A stretch of DNA of 64,000 nt from Burkholderia cenocepacia. Lineage in GTDB: Bacteria > Pseudomonadota > Gammaproteobacteria > Burkholderiales > Burkholderiaceae. A program made the position numbers and the translations under genes. The stretch is taken from positions 372,001 to 436,000 of the forward strand of contig NZ_UAQZ01000007.1 in the NCBI RefSeq assembly GCF_900446215.1. The letters are read 5' to 3'. Position 1 is the stretch's first letter; every line of letters starts with the position of its first letter. The notes beneath the pieces were generated by a model. The model was given only the letters and a program-made list of their open reading frames with translations, made no database searches and was not told the DNA's origin. Positions 41,334 through 51,104 of the stretch are shown here, in pieces.

Positions 41334-43096
41334 TGACGAAATCGCTCAAACGTTTGCAGTGCCTGCCGCGCGACACGCGCCGCGCGCTGTGGCGCGGGCT
41401 GGGCTGGGCGGTGGCCGCCGCGTTGCTCGACGGCGCGTGCGGGCTGCTGCTCGTGCCGTTGATCCGCGCATGGTTCGCCGGCGCGCATACGGCCGCGCTG
41501 CACTGGACGATCGTGCTCGGCGCGCTGACGCTGGGCCATGCGCTCGTGCTGTACGTCGCGCAACGCGGCGGCTATCGCGCGGGCGGTGCGCTGGCCGTGG
41601 GCCTCGTCGAACGCCTCGTGCAACACCTGCCGCGCATCGCGTCGTGGCAGACCGTGCGCGACAGTCATCCGGCCGGGTTGCTGCGCGGGCCGGTGATGCA
41701 GGCGATGGGGATTCCCGCGCACCTGCTCGGGCCGTTGATCGGCGCGGTCGTCACGCCGCTCGCGGTGGTCGCGGGCCTTGCATGGATCGACTGGCGCATC
41801 GCGCTGTGCCTCGCGGCGGCGGCCGTGCTGCTGTTCGCGCTGCTGCAGCGCGGCGGCGCCCGCACGCTCGGGTTCGAACAGGCGCGCGCCGCGGGCGATC
41901 GCGAGATGGCCGTGCAGCTTCAGACCTTCGCCGCGCATCAGGGGCTGCTGCGCTTCGCGGGCCGGGACGGCGAAGCACGCGCGGTGTTGCAGCGCGCGTT
42001 CGACGAACAGCATCGCCGCACGCGGGCGCTGATGCGGCGCTCGCTGCCGCTCGAGCTCGGATTCGCGGCCGCGGTGCAGGGCGTGTTCGTCGCGATGCTG
42101 ATCGGCGGCGCGTGGGCCGTCGCGGCTGGCCGACTCGACGCGGCGACGGCCGTCGCGGTGCTCGTGCTGCTCGTGCGCTTCATCGAGCCGCTCGCGCAAC
42201 TCACGCAGCTCGATCAGGCGCTGCGCGGCGGCTGGCGCGCGCTCGACACGGTGCTCGCGGTGCTGCACGCGCCGCGCTTCGACAGCCCCGAGCGCGGCAC
42301 GCCGGTACATGACGCGAGCGTCGACGCGCTGCGCGTCGGCTATCGGTCGGCCGGCGGCGCGACGCTGCTCGACGGGATCGACCTGCACTGTCCGGCGGGC
42401 GGCTTCGTCGCGATCGTCGGCCCCACGGGCGCGGGCAAGAGCACGCTGCTCGGCCTGCTCGCGCGGCTCGACGATCCGTGCGCCGGGCGCGTGCTGCTCG
42501 GCCGCGCCGACGTGCGGCACCTGAGCGAGGCGATGCTCGCCGCGACGCGCAACCTCGTGTTCCAGGACAACGGGCTGTTTCGCGGCAGCCTCGCGTGGAA
42601 CGTGCGGATGGGGCGACCGGACGCGACCGATGCCGAGCTGCGCGCCGCGCTGGACGCGGTCGGCCTGCTGCGCGACGCCGAGCGCCTGCCGGACGGTCTC
42701 GACACCGACGTGGGGCCGGGCGGGCAGTTGCTGTCGGGCGGGCAGCGCCAGCGGGCGTGCCTGGCGCGTGCGCTGCTCGCGCGGGCGCCGGTGCTGATGT
42801 TCGACGAGCCGACCGCGAGCCTCGACGAACTGAGCGCGCGGCGCGTGCGCGACAGTCTCGTCGCGCTGCGCGGGCAGCGCACGCGCATCGTCGTCACGCA
42901 CCAGCCGGCGCTCGCGGCGGCCGCCGACACGATCGTCGTGCTCGACGCGGGCCGCGTGCGGGCGACCGGCACGCACGCGCAACTGATCGAGACCGATGCG
43001 TGGTACGCGACGTTCGCCCGCGCCGGACGGCCGCCCGACGGGGCGCCGCCCGCCGGCGCGGACGCGGAATTCCGCCCGGCCGAATCCGAACAGTGA
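41333..43096 (+). CDS. pchI: ABC half-transporter PchI
   Basis: A 587-residue half-transporter. ATG 41333 is 7 bases after GGAGG; ATG 41330, which overlaps the pchH stop, is possible. Six helices come first, then Walker A GPTGAGKST, signature LLSGGQRQRACLARALL, Walker B VLMFDEPTASLD and switch VVTHQPALAA. Probable heterodimer with PchH. Last gene of pchEFGHI. Confidence 0.88.
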   Translation: MTKSLKRLQCLPRDTRRALWRGLGWAVAAALLDGACGLLLVPLIRAWFAGAHTAALHWTIVLGALTLGHALVLYVAQRGGYRAGGALAVGLVERLVQHLPRIASWQTVRDSHPAGLLRGPVMQAMGIPAHLLGPLIGAVVTPLAVVAGLAWIDWRIALCLAAAAVLLFALLQRGGARTLGFEQARAAGDREMAVQLQTFAAHQGLLRFAGRDGEARAVLQRAFDEQHRRTRALMRRSLPLELGFAAAVQGVFVAMLIGGAWAVAAGRLDAATAVAVLVLLVRFIEPLAQLTQLDQALRGGWRALDTVLAVLHAPRFDSPERGTPVHDASVDALRVGYRSAGGATLLDGIDLHCPAGGFVAIVGPTGAGKSTLLGLLARLDDPCAGRVLLGRADVRHLSEAMLAATRNLVFQDNGLFRGSLAWNVRMGRPDATDAELRAALDAVGLLRDAERLPDGLDTDVGPGGQLLSGGQRQRACLARALLARAPVLMFDEPTASLDELSARRVRDSLVALRGQRTRIVVTHQPALAAAADTIVVLDAGRVRATGTHAQLIETDAWYATFARAGRPPDGAPPAGADAEFRPAESEQ

Positions 43097-43174
43097 CGTG
43101 AACAATACGGGCCGCCGTGCCCGGAATCGATAGGAAAAGCCCCTCGATCGAAAAATCGCCTGCTGGTTCTAATT

Positions 43175-43193
43175 GATAATGAGAATGATTATC
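43175..43193 (+). promoter_or_regulatory. Fur box before fptA
   Basis: GATAATGAGAATGATTATC matches the classic 19-bp Fur box closely (three hexamer-like repeats), 17 bp before the fptA start. It predicts iron repression of fptABCX independent of the pchE promoter. Confidence 0.88.
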
Positions 43194-43209
43194 AAATACG
43201 GGGGCGTGA

Positions 43210-45426
43210 ATGCGGTACGAGGTACGGGAACCTGAGAGATCGATGATGCGGGGCGCGCGCGTCGCCCGTTTCGGGCGCTGGCGTCCGTCGCTGTACCTCG
43301 GCCTGCTGATCGCCGCGCATCCGGCGGCGGCGTTCGCCGATGCGGCACCGGCGGGCGGCGCGGAAGTCCGCAAGGAAGAGGCGGCCGCCGCGCAGCCTGC
43401 CGGGGGCGAGTTGAAGGCGATTGCGGTGAATGCGTCGCGCAGCGTGGCCGACGATCCGTCGGTGGCGACGGTCGGCAAGATGTCGCTCGCGTTGCGCGAG
43501 ATTCCGCAGTCGGTCAGCGTGACGACGCGCGAGCGGATCGACCAGCAGAACCTGTTCTCGCTCGACGAGGTGATGCAGCAGTCGGCCGGCGTGACGGTCC
43601 AGCCTTACGTGCTGCTCACCACCGCGTACTTCGTGCGCGGCTTCAAGGTCGATTCGTTCGAATTCGACGGCGTGCCGGTCGTGATCGGCGACATGGCGAG
43701 CGCGCCGCAGGACATCTCGGTGTACGAGCGCGTGGAAATCCTGCGCGGCGCGAACGGGCTGCTGCACGGCTCCGGCAATCCGGCCGCGACCGTCAACCTC
43801 GTGCGCAAGCGCCCGCAATACCAGTTTTCCGCGCATGCGACCGCAAGCGTCGGCAGCTGGGACCGCTATCGCGCGGAAGCCGACATCGGCGGCCCGCTCA
43901 ATGCGGCCGGCACCGTGCGCAGCCGGCTCGTCGCCGCGTACGAGGATCGCCACTTCTTCTACGACCATGCGAAGCAGGACACGCGTTCGATCTACAGCGT
44001 CACGGAAGTCGACGTGACGCGCGACACGCTGCTCACGTTCGGCGCGCAGTACCAGACCACGTCGTCGGTGCCCGACATGTCCGGCGTGCCGATGGCGCGC
44101 GACGGATCGAGCCTCGGCCTGTCGCGCTCGACGTTCCTCGACACCGCGTGGGGCCGCTTCAACTGGGACACGACGCGTGCGTTCGCGTCGGTCGAGCAGA
44201 AGCTCGGCGCCGGCTGGAAAGCAAAGGTCAGCGGCGAATACCAGAGCGTGCGCTCGGACCTGAAGTACGCGGGTTCGTTCGGCGCGATCGATCCGGCGAC
44301 GGGCGCCGGCGGCCGGCTGACCGGCGCCGCGTACCAGTTCAGCAGCTACAGCCGCAGCCTGGATGCGAACGTGCAGGGCCCCGTGCATGCGTTCGGGCTC
44401 ACGCACGACCTGCTGTTCGGCGTCACCTACGCGAACAGCAGCAGCGGGCAGATGACGGCGCCGCTGCTCGGCGACGTGGCCGGCACGCCGGTGAACGTGT
44501 ATCGCTGGAACCCGAGCAGCGTGCCCGAGCCCGGCATCGGGCCGTACCAGCAATCGCAGCAGAACGACATTTCGCAGAAGGGCGTCTACGGGCTCGGCCG
44601 CATCAAGCTCGCGGAACCGCTGACGCTCGTGCTCGGCGGCCGGATGAGCTGGTGGAACCAGGACAGCCTCGGCGCGCACTACAACACTGGCCACCAGTTC
44701 ACGCCATACGGCGGGCTGATCTGGGATTTCGCGCGCGACTGGTCGTGGTACGCGAGCTATGCGGAGGTGTTCCAGCCGCAGACCAAGTCGATGTGGGGCG
44801 GCGGCATCCTGACGCCGGTGAAGGGGCGCACCTACGAAACGGGCGTGAAGGGCGAACTGGCGGGCGGCAAGCTCAACGTGTCGCTCGCGGCGTTCCGCAT
44901 CGATCTCGACAACAACCCGCAGGTCGACCTCGCGCACCCGTGCGCGGGGCCGAGCTGCTACTACGTGAACGGCGGCAGCGTGCGCAGCCAGGGTTTCGAG
45001 TTCGAGGCGAACGGCCGCATCACGCCGTGGTGGAGCGTGTGGGCGAGCTACACGTACGACACGATGCGCTATGCGGACAACCTCGCGAACGCGGGTTCGT
45101 TCGCGCCGCTGCTGAATCCGCGCCACCTGTTCCGGCTGTGGACCAACTACGACCTGCCGTGGCAGGAGCGGCGCTGGAGCATCGGCGGCGGCGTGCAGGT
45201 GCAGAGCAGCTACTCGGCGCAGGCGAACGGCGTCACGATGAGCCAGGGCGGCTACGCGCTCGCGAGCGTGCGGCTCGGCTACCGCTACGACAAGCACTGG
45301 AGCGCCGCGCTCAACGTCAACAACCTGTTCGACCGCCACTACTACCTGAGCCTGAGCCAGCCCGGCTGGAACAACCGTTACGGGGAACCGCGCAACGTGA
45401 TGCTGACCGTGCGCGGGCAATTCTGA
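43210..45426 (+). CDS. fptA: TonB-dependent ferripyochelin receptor
   Basis: A 738-residue outer-membrane receptor. The N-terminal signal is long ([14 protein letters not shown]); the plug begins [20 protein letters not shown] and [20 protein letters not shown], followed by a 22-strand barrel that ends in the aromatic anchor ML-TVRGQF. It takes up ferripyochelin. Start is uncertain: ATG 43210 is just after the Fur box, while ATGs at 43243/43246 have GAGAG upstream and give a shorter signal. FptA need not depend on PchF, so uptake of pyochelin from neighbours could remain. Confidence 0.92.
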   Translation: MRYEVREPERSMMRGARVARFGRWRPSLYLGLLIAAHPAAAFADAAPAGGAEVRKEEAAAAQPAGGELKAIAVNASRSVADDPSVATVGKMSLALREIPQSVSVTTRERIDQQNLFSLDEVMQQSAGVTVQPYVLLTTAYFVRGFKVDSFEFDGVPVVIGDMASAPQDISVYERVEILRGANGLLHGSGNPAATVNLVRKRPQYQFSAHATASVGSWDRYRAEADIGGPLNAAGTVRSRLVAAYEDRHFFYDHAKQDTRSIYSVTEVDVTRDTLLTFGAQYQTTSSVPDMSGVPMARDGSSLGLSRSTFLDTAWGRFNWDTTRAFASVEQKLGAGWKAKVSGEYQSVRSDLKYAGSFGAIDPATGAGGRLTGAAYQFSSYSRSLDANVQGPVHAFGLTHDLLFGVTYANSSSGQMTAPLLGDVAGTPVNVYRWNPSSVPEPGIGPYQQSQQNDISQKGVYGLGRIKLAEPLTLVLGGRMSWWNQDSLGAHYNTGHQFTPYGGLIWDFARDWSWYASYAEVFQPQTKSMWGGGILTPVKGRTYETGVKGELAGGKLNVSLAAFRIDLDNNPQVDLAHPCAGPSCYYVNGGSVRSQGFEFEANGRITPWWSVWASYTYDTMRYADNLANAGSFAPLLNPRHLFRLWTNYDLPWQERRWSIGGGVQVQSSYSAQANGVTMSQGGYALASVRLGYRYDKHWSAALNVNNLFDRHYYLSLSQPGWNNRYGEPRNVMLTVRGQF

Positions 45427-45689
45427 TGGCGTCCGGCTGGGGGGCGCGGGCGGCGATCGCGATCGGCGGCGTGCTGCCGGGTGCGGTCGCGCTCGCGCTC
45501 ACGCTGGCCCGTCATTACCCCGACGACGGCCTGAACCGGCTCTATGCGGCCGTGTTGCTGACGCTCGCCGCGAGCGTCGCCGCGCTGCTGTGGGTGCTCG
45601 TCGCGCCCGGCTGGCGGCAGGCCGCGTGGCGCGCGGGTGTGTGGCTCGCGGTGCTCGTGCCGTGCGCGATGTTCTGGGGAGGGCGCTGA
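45426..45689 (+). CDS. fptB: Small membrane protein of the fpt operon
   Basis: An 87-residue protein with three hydrophobic stretches (AAIAIGGVLPGAVALALTLA; LLTLAASVAALLWVLVAPGW; AGVWLAVLVPCAMF). ATG 45426 overlaps the fptA stop. It matches the small fptB slot between receptor and PepSY protein in the Pseudomonas fpt operon. Its function is not known to me. Confidence 0.7.
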   Translation: MASGWGARAAIAIGGVLPGAVALALTLARHYPDDGLNRLYAAVLLTLAASVAALLWVLVAPGWRQAAWRAGVWLAVLVPCAMFWGGR

Positions 45690-45690
45690 C

Positions 45691-47202
45691 ATGGATGCTT
45701 CGTCGCGTTCGCGCTGGCGCGCGCTGCATCGCGGCGCCGGTGCGCTGTTCGGCGTGGTGCTGTTCGTCGTGCTGTTCCGCGGTGCCTGGAGTCTCGCATT
45801 CGATTCGATGCAGGGCTGGTGGCGGCCGCCGGCGGTGGCCGTCGCGCGGCCGACGTTGCCGCTCGACGCGCTCGTCACGCGCGCGGCGTCGCTCGGGGTG
45901 GCGTTGCGCGACGCGCGCATCGTGCTGCCGCGGCCGGACGATCCGGCCATCCGTTTCTGCGACGCGCGCCAGACATGCACGCTCGCACTCGATCCGGCAA
46001 CCGGCGCGCCGCTGCCCGACGCAGGGCGGGCGACCTTGATCGTCACGCTGCACAAGACGCTGTTCGCCGGCTTCCCCGGGCGCATCTTCGTCAGCCTGTG
46101 GGGCATCGTGCTGCTCGTGCTCATCGTCGCGGGCATCGTCGTGCATCGCAAGCGCTGGCCCGATGCGGCGCGCATCCGGCGCGGCCACGGCTTGCGCGTC
46201 GCGCTGTTCGACCTGCACGCATGGATCGGCCTGTGGGGCACGCCGTGGCTCGTGCTGTTTGCGTTCACCGGCGCGTTGTCGGGGCTCGGCGCGCTCGGCA
46301 CGGTGTCGCTCGCGGGCGTCGCGTATCCGGGGCAGCCGCAGCGTGCGTTCGCCGAACTGCTGGGCGGGCCGCCGCCCGTGGAAGCCGGCGGCCCGTGGCG
46401 ACATGCGCCCGATCTCGATGCGCTGCTGCGGCGCGACGCGGTGCGCAGGCCGGATTTCCGGCCCGAAGCCGTCGTGCTGCATCGCTGGGGCGATGTGAAT
46501 GCGCGCGTCGAGATTGCCGGCACGACCGCGGGCCTGCCGAGCACCGCCGTGTTCGAACGCCACCTGTACCGTGCGACGGACGGGCAATGGCTCGCCGATG
46601 CGACGTCGCGCGGCCGCGGCTTCTGGCTGCGCGCGTTCATCGCGGTGCAGCCGCTGCATTTCGCGCAATACGGCTGGGTGGGGGCGGCCGGTGATGGGCT
46701 GCGCGTGCTGCATTTCCTGATGGGACTCGCCGCGTGCGCGTTGTGCGCGACGGGGCTGCACCTGTGGATCGAGCGGCGGCGTGCGCAGCGCGAGCGTTCG
46801 GCGGACGTGCTGGCCGCCGCCGCGGTCGGCGTGTGCGGCGGGCTCGTGCTCGCGGGCGGCGCCCTGCTGTTCGCCGGCCGTGCGCTGCCGGACGGCGTGC
46901 ACGTCGACCATGCGCTCGCGATGCTGTTCTGGGCCGTGTGGGGCGGCGCGATCGCGCTCGCGGCCTGTGTCGCCGATCGCGCGGCATGGCTGCGCGTGCT
47001 GATGCGTGCGGCCGGCATCGCGTACGGGCTGGCCGGCGCGACCCATTGCGCGCTCGCGCTGCGGGGCGCGGGCCAGCCCGTGTACTGGCCGATCGACGTG
47101 GCGCTCGTCGCCTTCGGCGCATTGCTGCTGCGTGCGGCCCGCCGTCCGCGGCGCGACGCGATGCAGCCTGCGCGCGTGCCGGCCGGCGCCGAACCTTTTT
47201 AA
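45691..47202 (+). CDS. fptC: PepSY-associated membrane protein of the fpt operon
   Basis: A 503-residue PepSY_TM protein. Membrane helices are at residues 15-35, 130-155, 175-200 and near the C-terminus, with a large periplasmic loop between the first two (contains RQTCTLALDPATG). In siderophore operons such proteins are thought to reduce ferric siderophores at the inner membrane. ATG 45691 follows fptB directly. Order (fptA, fptB, fptC, fptX) supports the name. Confidence 0.8.
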   Translation: MDASSRSRWRALHRGAGALFGVVLFVVLFRGAWSLAFDSMQGWWRPPAVAVARPTLPLDALVTRAASLGVALRDARIVLPRPDDPAIRFCDARQTCTLALDPATGAPLPDAGRATLIVTLHKTLFAGFPGRIFVSLWGIVLLVLIVAGIVVHRKRWPDAARIRRGHGLRVALFDLHAWIGLWGTPWLVLFAFTGALSGLGALGTVSLAGVAYPGQPQRAFAELLGGPPPVEAGGPWRHAPDLDALLRRDAVRRPDFRPEAVVLHRWGDVNARVEIAGTTAGLPSTAVFERHLYRATDGQWLADATSRGRGFWLRAFIAVQPLHFAQYGWVGAAGDGLRVLHFLMGLAACALCATGLHLWIERRRAQRERSADVLAAAAVGVCGGLVLAGGALLFAGRALPDGVHVDHALAMLFWAVWGGAIALAACVADRAAWLRVLMRAAGIAYGLAGATHCALALRGAGQPVYWPIDVALVAFGALLLRAARRPRRDAMQPARVPAGAEPF

Positions 47203-47224
47203 CCTCATGCAACTGGAGACTTCG

Positions 47225-48472
47225 ATGCGCGACCTGCTCGAACATCGCCGCCTGGTCATCACGATCACGCTGCTTTACCTGTCACAGGGAATCCCGATCG
47301 GCATCGCGATGGACGCGATGCCGACGCTGCTGCGCCACGACGGCGCGCCGCTTCACGCGCTCGCGTTCCTGCCGCTCGTCGGGCTGCCGTGGGTCGTGAA
47401 ATTCCTGTGGGCGCCCGTCGTCGACAACCGCTGGTCGCCCCGCATCGGCCGGCGGCGCAGCTGGATGCTGCCGATGCAGACGATCGTCGTGCTGTGCCTG
47501 GTCAGCCTCGCGCAGATCGGGATGACCGTCGCGACGGCCGGCTGGGCGGTCGGGCTGCTGGCCGTCGCGTCGCTCGCGAGCGCGACGCAGGACATCGCGA
47601 ACGACGGGATGGCCGCCGAGCATTTCAGCGGCGACACGCTCGCGAAGATCAACGCGATCCAGATCGCGGGCGTGATGATCGGCTTCTTTGGCGGCGGCGC
47701 CGGCACGTTGACGCTGATCGGCCTGTTCGGCCAGCCTACCGCGTTTCTCGCGCTGGCCGCCGTCCCGCTCGCGAGCCTCGTCTGCGTGCTGTGGGTGCTG
47801 CCGCGCGACGCGGATCGCGCGCGCGTCCGGCCCGAACACGATGCGAGCCTCGTGCGCTTCGCGAAGCGGCCGCGTTCGTGGTCGCTGCTGTCGCTCGCAT
47901 TGCTGTCGGCGATGACCGCCGTATCGGGCTTCGGCCTGTCGAAGCTGTTCCTCAACGACGCGGGCTGGTCGCTCGACGCGATCGGCAAACTCGGGATGGC
48001 GGGCGGCGTCGTGACGGTCGTGCTCGGTTGCGGCGGCGGCGCGTGGCTCGTGAGGGCGCTCGGGCTGTGGCGCGCGTTTACGGCCGGCGTGAGTTGCGCG
48101 GGCGCGGCCGCGCTGCTGTGGTTCGCGCAGGCGAATGGGTGGCTGCCGGTGTCGCCGTCGTGGGCGTGGCTGTGCACGGTGCTCGGCTCGCTGGCGACCG
48201 GCATCACGTCCGTGTCGATCATGACGGCCGGCATGCGTTTCGCCGGCGGCAGCGATCAGGCCGGCACCGACGTGACGGCCGTGCAGAGCACGCGCGATCT
48301 CGGCGAGCTGATCGCGTCGTCGACGATCCTGTCGCTGACCGCGAAGGTCGGTTACACGGGCGGGTTTCTCACCGGCGTCGCGCTCGCGGTGCTGGCGGCG
48401 CTGATCGCGATGAAGCTGCGGCGGCGCGAGGCGGCGTATGCGGTGAAGGGGGACGATGCGCTGGTGTCGTGA
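47225..48472 (+). CDS. fptX: Inner-membrane MFS importer of ferripyochelin
   Basis: A 415-residue MFS permease of the RhtX/FptX family with about 12 helices (LVITITLLYLSQGIPIGIAM; PWVVKFLWAPVVDNRW). Family knowledge: FptX imports ferripyochelin across the inner membrane. ATG 47225 is chosen, with GGAG six bases upstream; ATG 47207 would add six residues. Last gene of fptABCX. Confidence 0.9.
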   Translation: MRDLLEHRRLVITITLLYLSQGIPIGIAMDAMPTLLRHDGAPLHALAFLPLVGLPWVVKFLWAPVVDNRWSPRIGRRRSWMLPMQTIVVLCLVSLAQIGMTVATAGWAVGLLAVASLASATQDIANDGMAAEHFSGDTLAKINAIQIAGVMIGFFGGGAGTLTLIGLFGQPTAFLALAAVPLASLVCVLWVLPRDADRARVRPEHDASLVRFAKRPRSWSLLSLALLSAMTAVSGFGLSKLFLNDAGWSLDAIGKLGMAGGVVTVVLGCGGGAWLVRALGLWRAFTAGVSCAGAAALLWFAQANGWLPVSPSWAWLCTVLGSLATGITSVSIMTAGMRFAGGSDQAGTDVTAVQSTRDLGELIASSTILSLTAKVGYTGGFLTGVALAVLAALIAMKLRRREAAYAVKGDDALVS

Positions 48473-48490
48473 CGGCTGCGCGGCCGGCGT

Positions 48491-48511
48491 GCGATGCAGG
48501 GTGCGCATCGC
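48491..48511. terminator. Hairpin between convergent fptX and MFS gene
   Basis: GCGATGC and GCATCGC arms with a 7-base loop. No T run, so termination is uncertain. Confidence 0.35.
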
Positions 48512-48548
48512 GCCGCGCTGCGTCTGGCCACGCGTGGCTGAGCGCGGC

Positions 48549-49790
48549 TCAAGCGCGGCTCAACCGCCGCGCCGCCAGCAATGCGATGACGAGCAGCACC
48601 GCGACGTACGCGGCGACGCTCGTCCACGCGCCGCGTTGCCAGAACGCGCCGCCGACCGAGCCGAGCACGCTCGACCCGACGTAGTAGGCGAGCAGATACA
48701 GCGAAGCCGCATGCCCCTTCGCGGCGCCCGCGAGCGCGCCGACCCAGCCGCTCGCGACCGAGTGGGCGACGAAGAAGCCGATCGTCACGAGCACGATGCC
48801 GACGACGATCGCGGCGAGCGAGTGCGACAGCGTCAGCGCGAGGCCCGCCGCGAACACGACGATGCCGCTGACGAGGACCGGCGCCCGCCCGAGACGATCG
48901 GCGAGCGCGCCGGCGCTCGACGACGACACCATCCCGAACAGGTACGCGCCGAAGATCAGCCCGCATGCGGTTGGGCTCAGGTTGAACGGCGCGGCCATGA
49001 GCCGGAACCCGGCGTAGTTGTAGATCGTCACGAACGCGCCCATCACGAGGAAGCCGATCGCGAATACGAACGGCAGGCGCCCGTGCTGCAATTGCGCGTG
49101 CCACAGCCGCAGGTGGTGACGCAGCGTCAGGTCGGTGCGCTTCACGAAGCGTCGCGACGGCGGCAGCAGCATCACGAACGCGATCGCCGCGAGCAGGTCG
49201 ACGACGCCGATCGACAGCATCGCGGTTCGCCACGAGAAGTGCTCTTCGAGCGCGCTCATCCCGATCCGCCCGATCATGCCGCCGAACGCGGTCCCGCCGA
49301 CATAGAGCCCCATCGAGAAGCCGAGGCCGTCCGCCGCGATTTCTTCCGCGAGATACGCCATCGCCACCGCCGGCACGCCGCCCAGCGCGAAGCCTTCGAG
49401 CGCACGCCAGACCAGCAGCAGGTGCCAGTTCGGCGACCACGCGGCGAGCAGGTTGAACAGCGCGGCCAGCGTCATCGACGCGAACATCAGCCCGCGCCGC
49501 CCGACGCGTTCGGACAGCGCGCCGGCGCACAGGATCGACACCGCGAGCATCCCGGTCGACAGCGACAGCGAGAGCGAACTCGACGCCGCGCCGACGTTGA
49601 ACTCGCGGGCGAACGCGGGCAGCAGCGGCTGCACGCAGTACAGCAGCGAGAAAGTGGAAAAGCCGGCGAGGAACAGCGCGAATGCGATGCGCTTGTACGC
49701 GGCCGAGCGCGGGGACACACCGGCCGGCAGCGCATCGGGTGCGGTGTTCTGCGCGCCGGGCAGGGAACGGGAAATCGAAGCGGAGGACAT
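48549..49790 (-). CDS. MFS transporter (YnfM-like)
   Basis: A 413-residue 12-helix MFS transporter. It has the loop-2 motif GALSERVGRRGLMFAS and a second copy GALADRLGRAPVLVSG, and opens with FALFLAGFSTFSLLYCVQP, typical of YnfM-type drug/metabolite exporters. It is divergent from a LysR gene 139 bp away, its probable regulator. Substrate unknown. Confidence 0.85.
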   Translation of the reverse strand: MSSASISRSLPGAQNTAPDALPAGVSPRSAAYKRIAFALFLAGFSTFSLLYCVQPLLPAFAREFNVGAASSSLSLSLSTGMLAVSILCAGALSERVGRRGLMFASMTLAALFNLLAAWSPNWHLLLVWRALEGFALGGVPAVAMAYLAEEIAADGLGFSMGLYVGGTAFGGMIGRIGMSALEEHFSWRTAMLSIGVVDLLAAIAFVMLLPPSRRFVKRTDLTLRHHLRLWHAQLQHGRLPFVFAIGFLVMGAFVTIYNYAGFRLMAAPFNLSPTACGLIFGAYLFGMVSSSSAGALADRLGRAPVLVSGIVVFAAGLALTLSHSLAAIVVGIVLVTIGFFVAHSVASGWVGALAGAAKGHAASLYLLAYYVGSSVLGSVGGAFWQRGAWTSVAAYVAVLLVIALLAARRLSRA

Positions 49791-49929
49791 GAAGGCACTC
49801 GTTGTGCGACGGAATACACGAATTCTTGCGCACGGTCATGTATATGTCCAATATATGAAATGAACCGCAGCCATATGTTTTAACACTGGCTGACGGGTTA
49901 ATCCGACTCACCGCGAGGTCACGTCACGC

Positions 49930-50802
49930 ATGGAACTCCGGCATCTCCGCTACTTTCTGGCCGTCGCGGCCGCGTCGAATTTCACGAAGGCCGCCGAAAC
50001 GCTCGGCATCGGCCAGCCGCCGTTGAGCCAGCAGATCAAGGCGCTCGAGAACGAGCTCGGCGTGGAGCTGTTCAAGCGGACCGCGCGCGGCGCCGAGCTG
50101 ACGCTGGCGGGCGAGGTGTTCGCGGAAGAGGCGCGACGCGTGCTCGACGATGCCGAGCGCGCGGCCCGGGCGGCCAGGCGCGCCGCGCGCGGGGAAACCG
50201 GCCATTTGCGGGTCGGCTTCACCGGCACGGCCGCGTTCAATCCGAAGGTGTCGGATCTGATTCGCCGCTTTCGGGAGGCGTTTCCGGAGGCCGAGCTGAC
50301 GTTGCAGGAAGCGACGTCGGGGGTTTTGCTGGAGGCGCTCGAGGCCGGGCGCGTCGATGTCGCGATCGTGCGGCCCGAGCGTCGCGTCGCCGCGACGCTG
50401 CGGGTGTCGGACTGGGACGAGGAGCCGATGTTCGTCGCGCTGCCCGTCGCGCACCGGCTCGCGCAGCGGCGGCGCATCGAGCTGGCGGAACTGGCCGACG
50501 AGTCGTTCGTGCAGGTGCCGCGCGCGGCCGGCGGCGCGCTGTTCGACGACATCGTCGCCGCGTGCCGGGCCGCCGGGTTCGAGCCGCGCATGGCGCAACC
50601 GGCGCCGCAGATCGCGTCCGCGGTGACGCTGGTGGCGGCCGGGCTCGGCGTGTCGGTCGTGCCGAAGGCGATTACGCAGGTGCAGGTTCCCGGGGTCGTG
50701 TACCGGCCGTTCGCGGGTAACCGGTTTCGCGCCAGGCTGGCGATTGCGTCGCGCTGCGACGAGCCGTCGGCGGTGGTGCGGAATTTTTTATTGTTGGCGT
50801 AG
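49930..50802 (+). CDS. LysR-family regulator
   Basis: A 290-residue LysR protein (MELRHLRYFLAVAAASNFTK, HTH ETLGIGQPPLSQQIKALE) with a CatM/BenM-like effector domain (GETGHLRVGFTGTAAFNP). Probably controls the divergent YnfM-like transporter. An intrinsic terminator that serves the leftward tRNA lies just after its stop. Confidence 0.87.
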   Translation: MELRHLRYFLAVAAASNFTKAAETLGIGQPPLSQQIKALENELGVELFKRTARGAELTLAGEVFAEEARRVLDDAERAARAARRAARGETGHLRVGFTGTAAFNPKVSDLIRRFREAFPEAELTLQEATSGVLLEALEAGRVDVAIVRPERRVAATLRVSDWDEEPMFVALPVAHRLAQRRRIELAELADESFVQVPRAAGGALFDDIVAACRAAGFEPRMAQPAPQIASAVTLVAAGLGVSVVPKAITQVQVPGVVYRPFAGNRFRARLAIASRCDEPSAVVRNFLLLA

Positions 50803-50813
50803 CGGAAAACAAA

Positions 50814-50845
50814 AAACCCGCGCAGCCAAGTGCTGTCGCGGGTTT
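50814..50845 (-). terminator. Rho-independent terminator of tRNA-Leu
   Basis: AAACCCGCG (50814-50822) pairs with CGCGGGTTT (50837-50845). On the minus strand the stem is followed by a T run, 32 bp downstream of the tRNA 3' end. It may also end the rightward LysR gene. Confidence 0.8.
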
Positions 50846-50877
50846 CAGAGAATGCTGGAATGCGGGGAAAACGCATC

Positions 50878-50962
50878 TGGTGCCGACGGCGAGACTCGAA
50901 CTCGCACAGCTTTCGCCACTACCCCCTCAAGATAGCGTGTCTACCAATTTCACCACGTCGGC
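50878..50962 (-). tRNA. tRNA-Leu (anticodon GAG)
   Basis: An 85-base minus-strand gene with encoded CCA (TGG at 50878-50880). Acceptor arms GCCGACG and CGTCGGC pair; the D-arm reads GTGGTGAAATTGGTAGACAC; the anticodon loop is TTGAGGG within CTATC/GGTAG; a variable arm is present; the T-loop is GTTCGAGTC. The long variable arm and GAG anticodon give Leu. Confidence 0.95.
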
Positions 50963-51104
50963 ACTGCAAGGGGCGCAATTCTAACGTCACATCGCGCGTT
51001 TGTGAAGGGGGTGTGACAAGGTCGTGCACGGGTACTCGATCGATCCCGGTAGAATTCGTCCGATCGACCCGACGATCAACGCAACCGCCACCCGTTTTCT
51101 TCCC

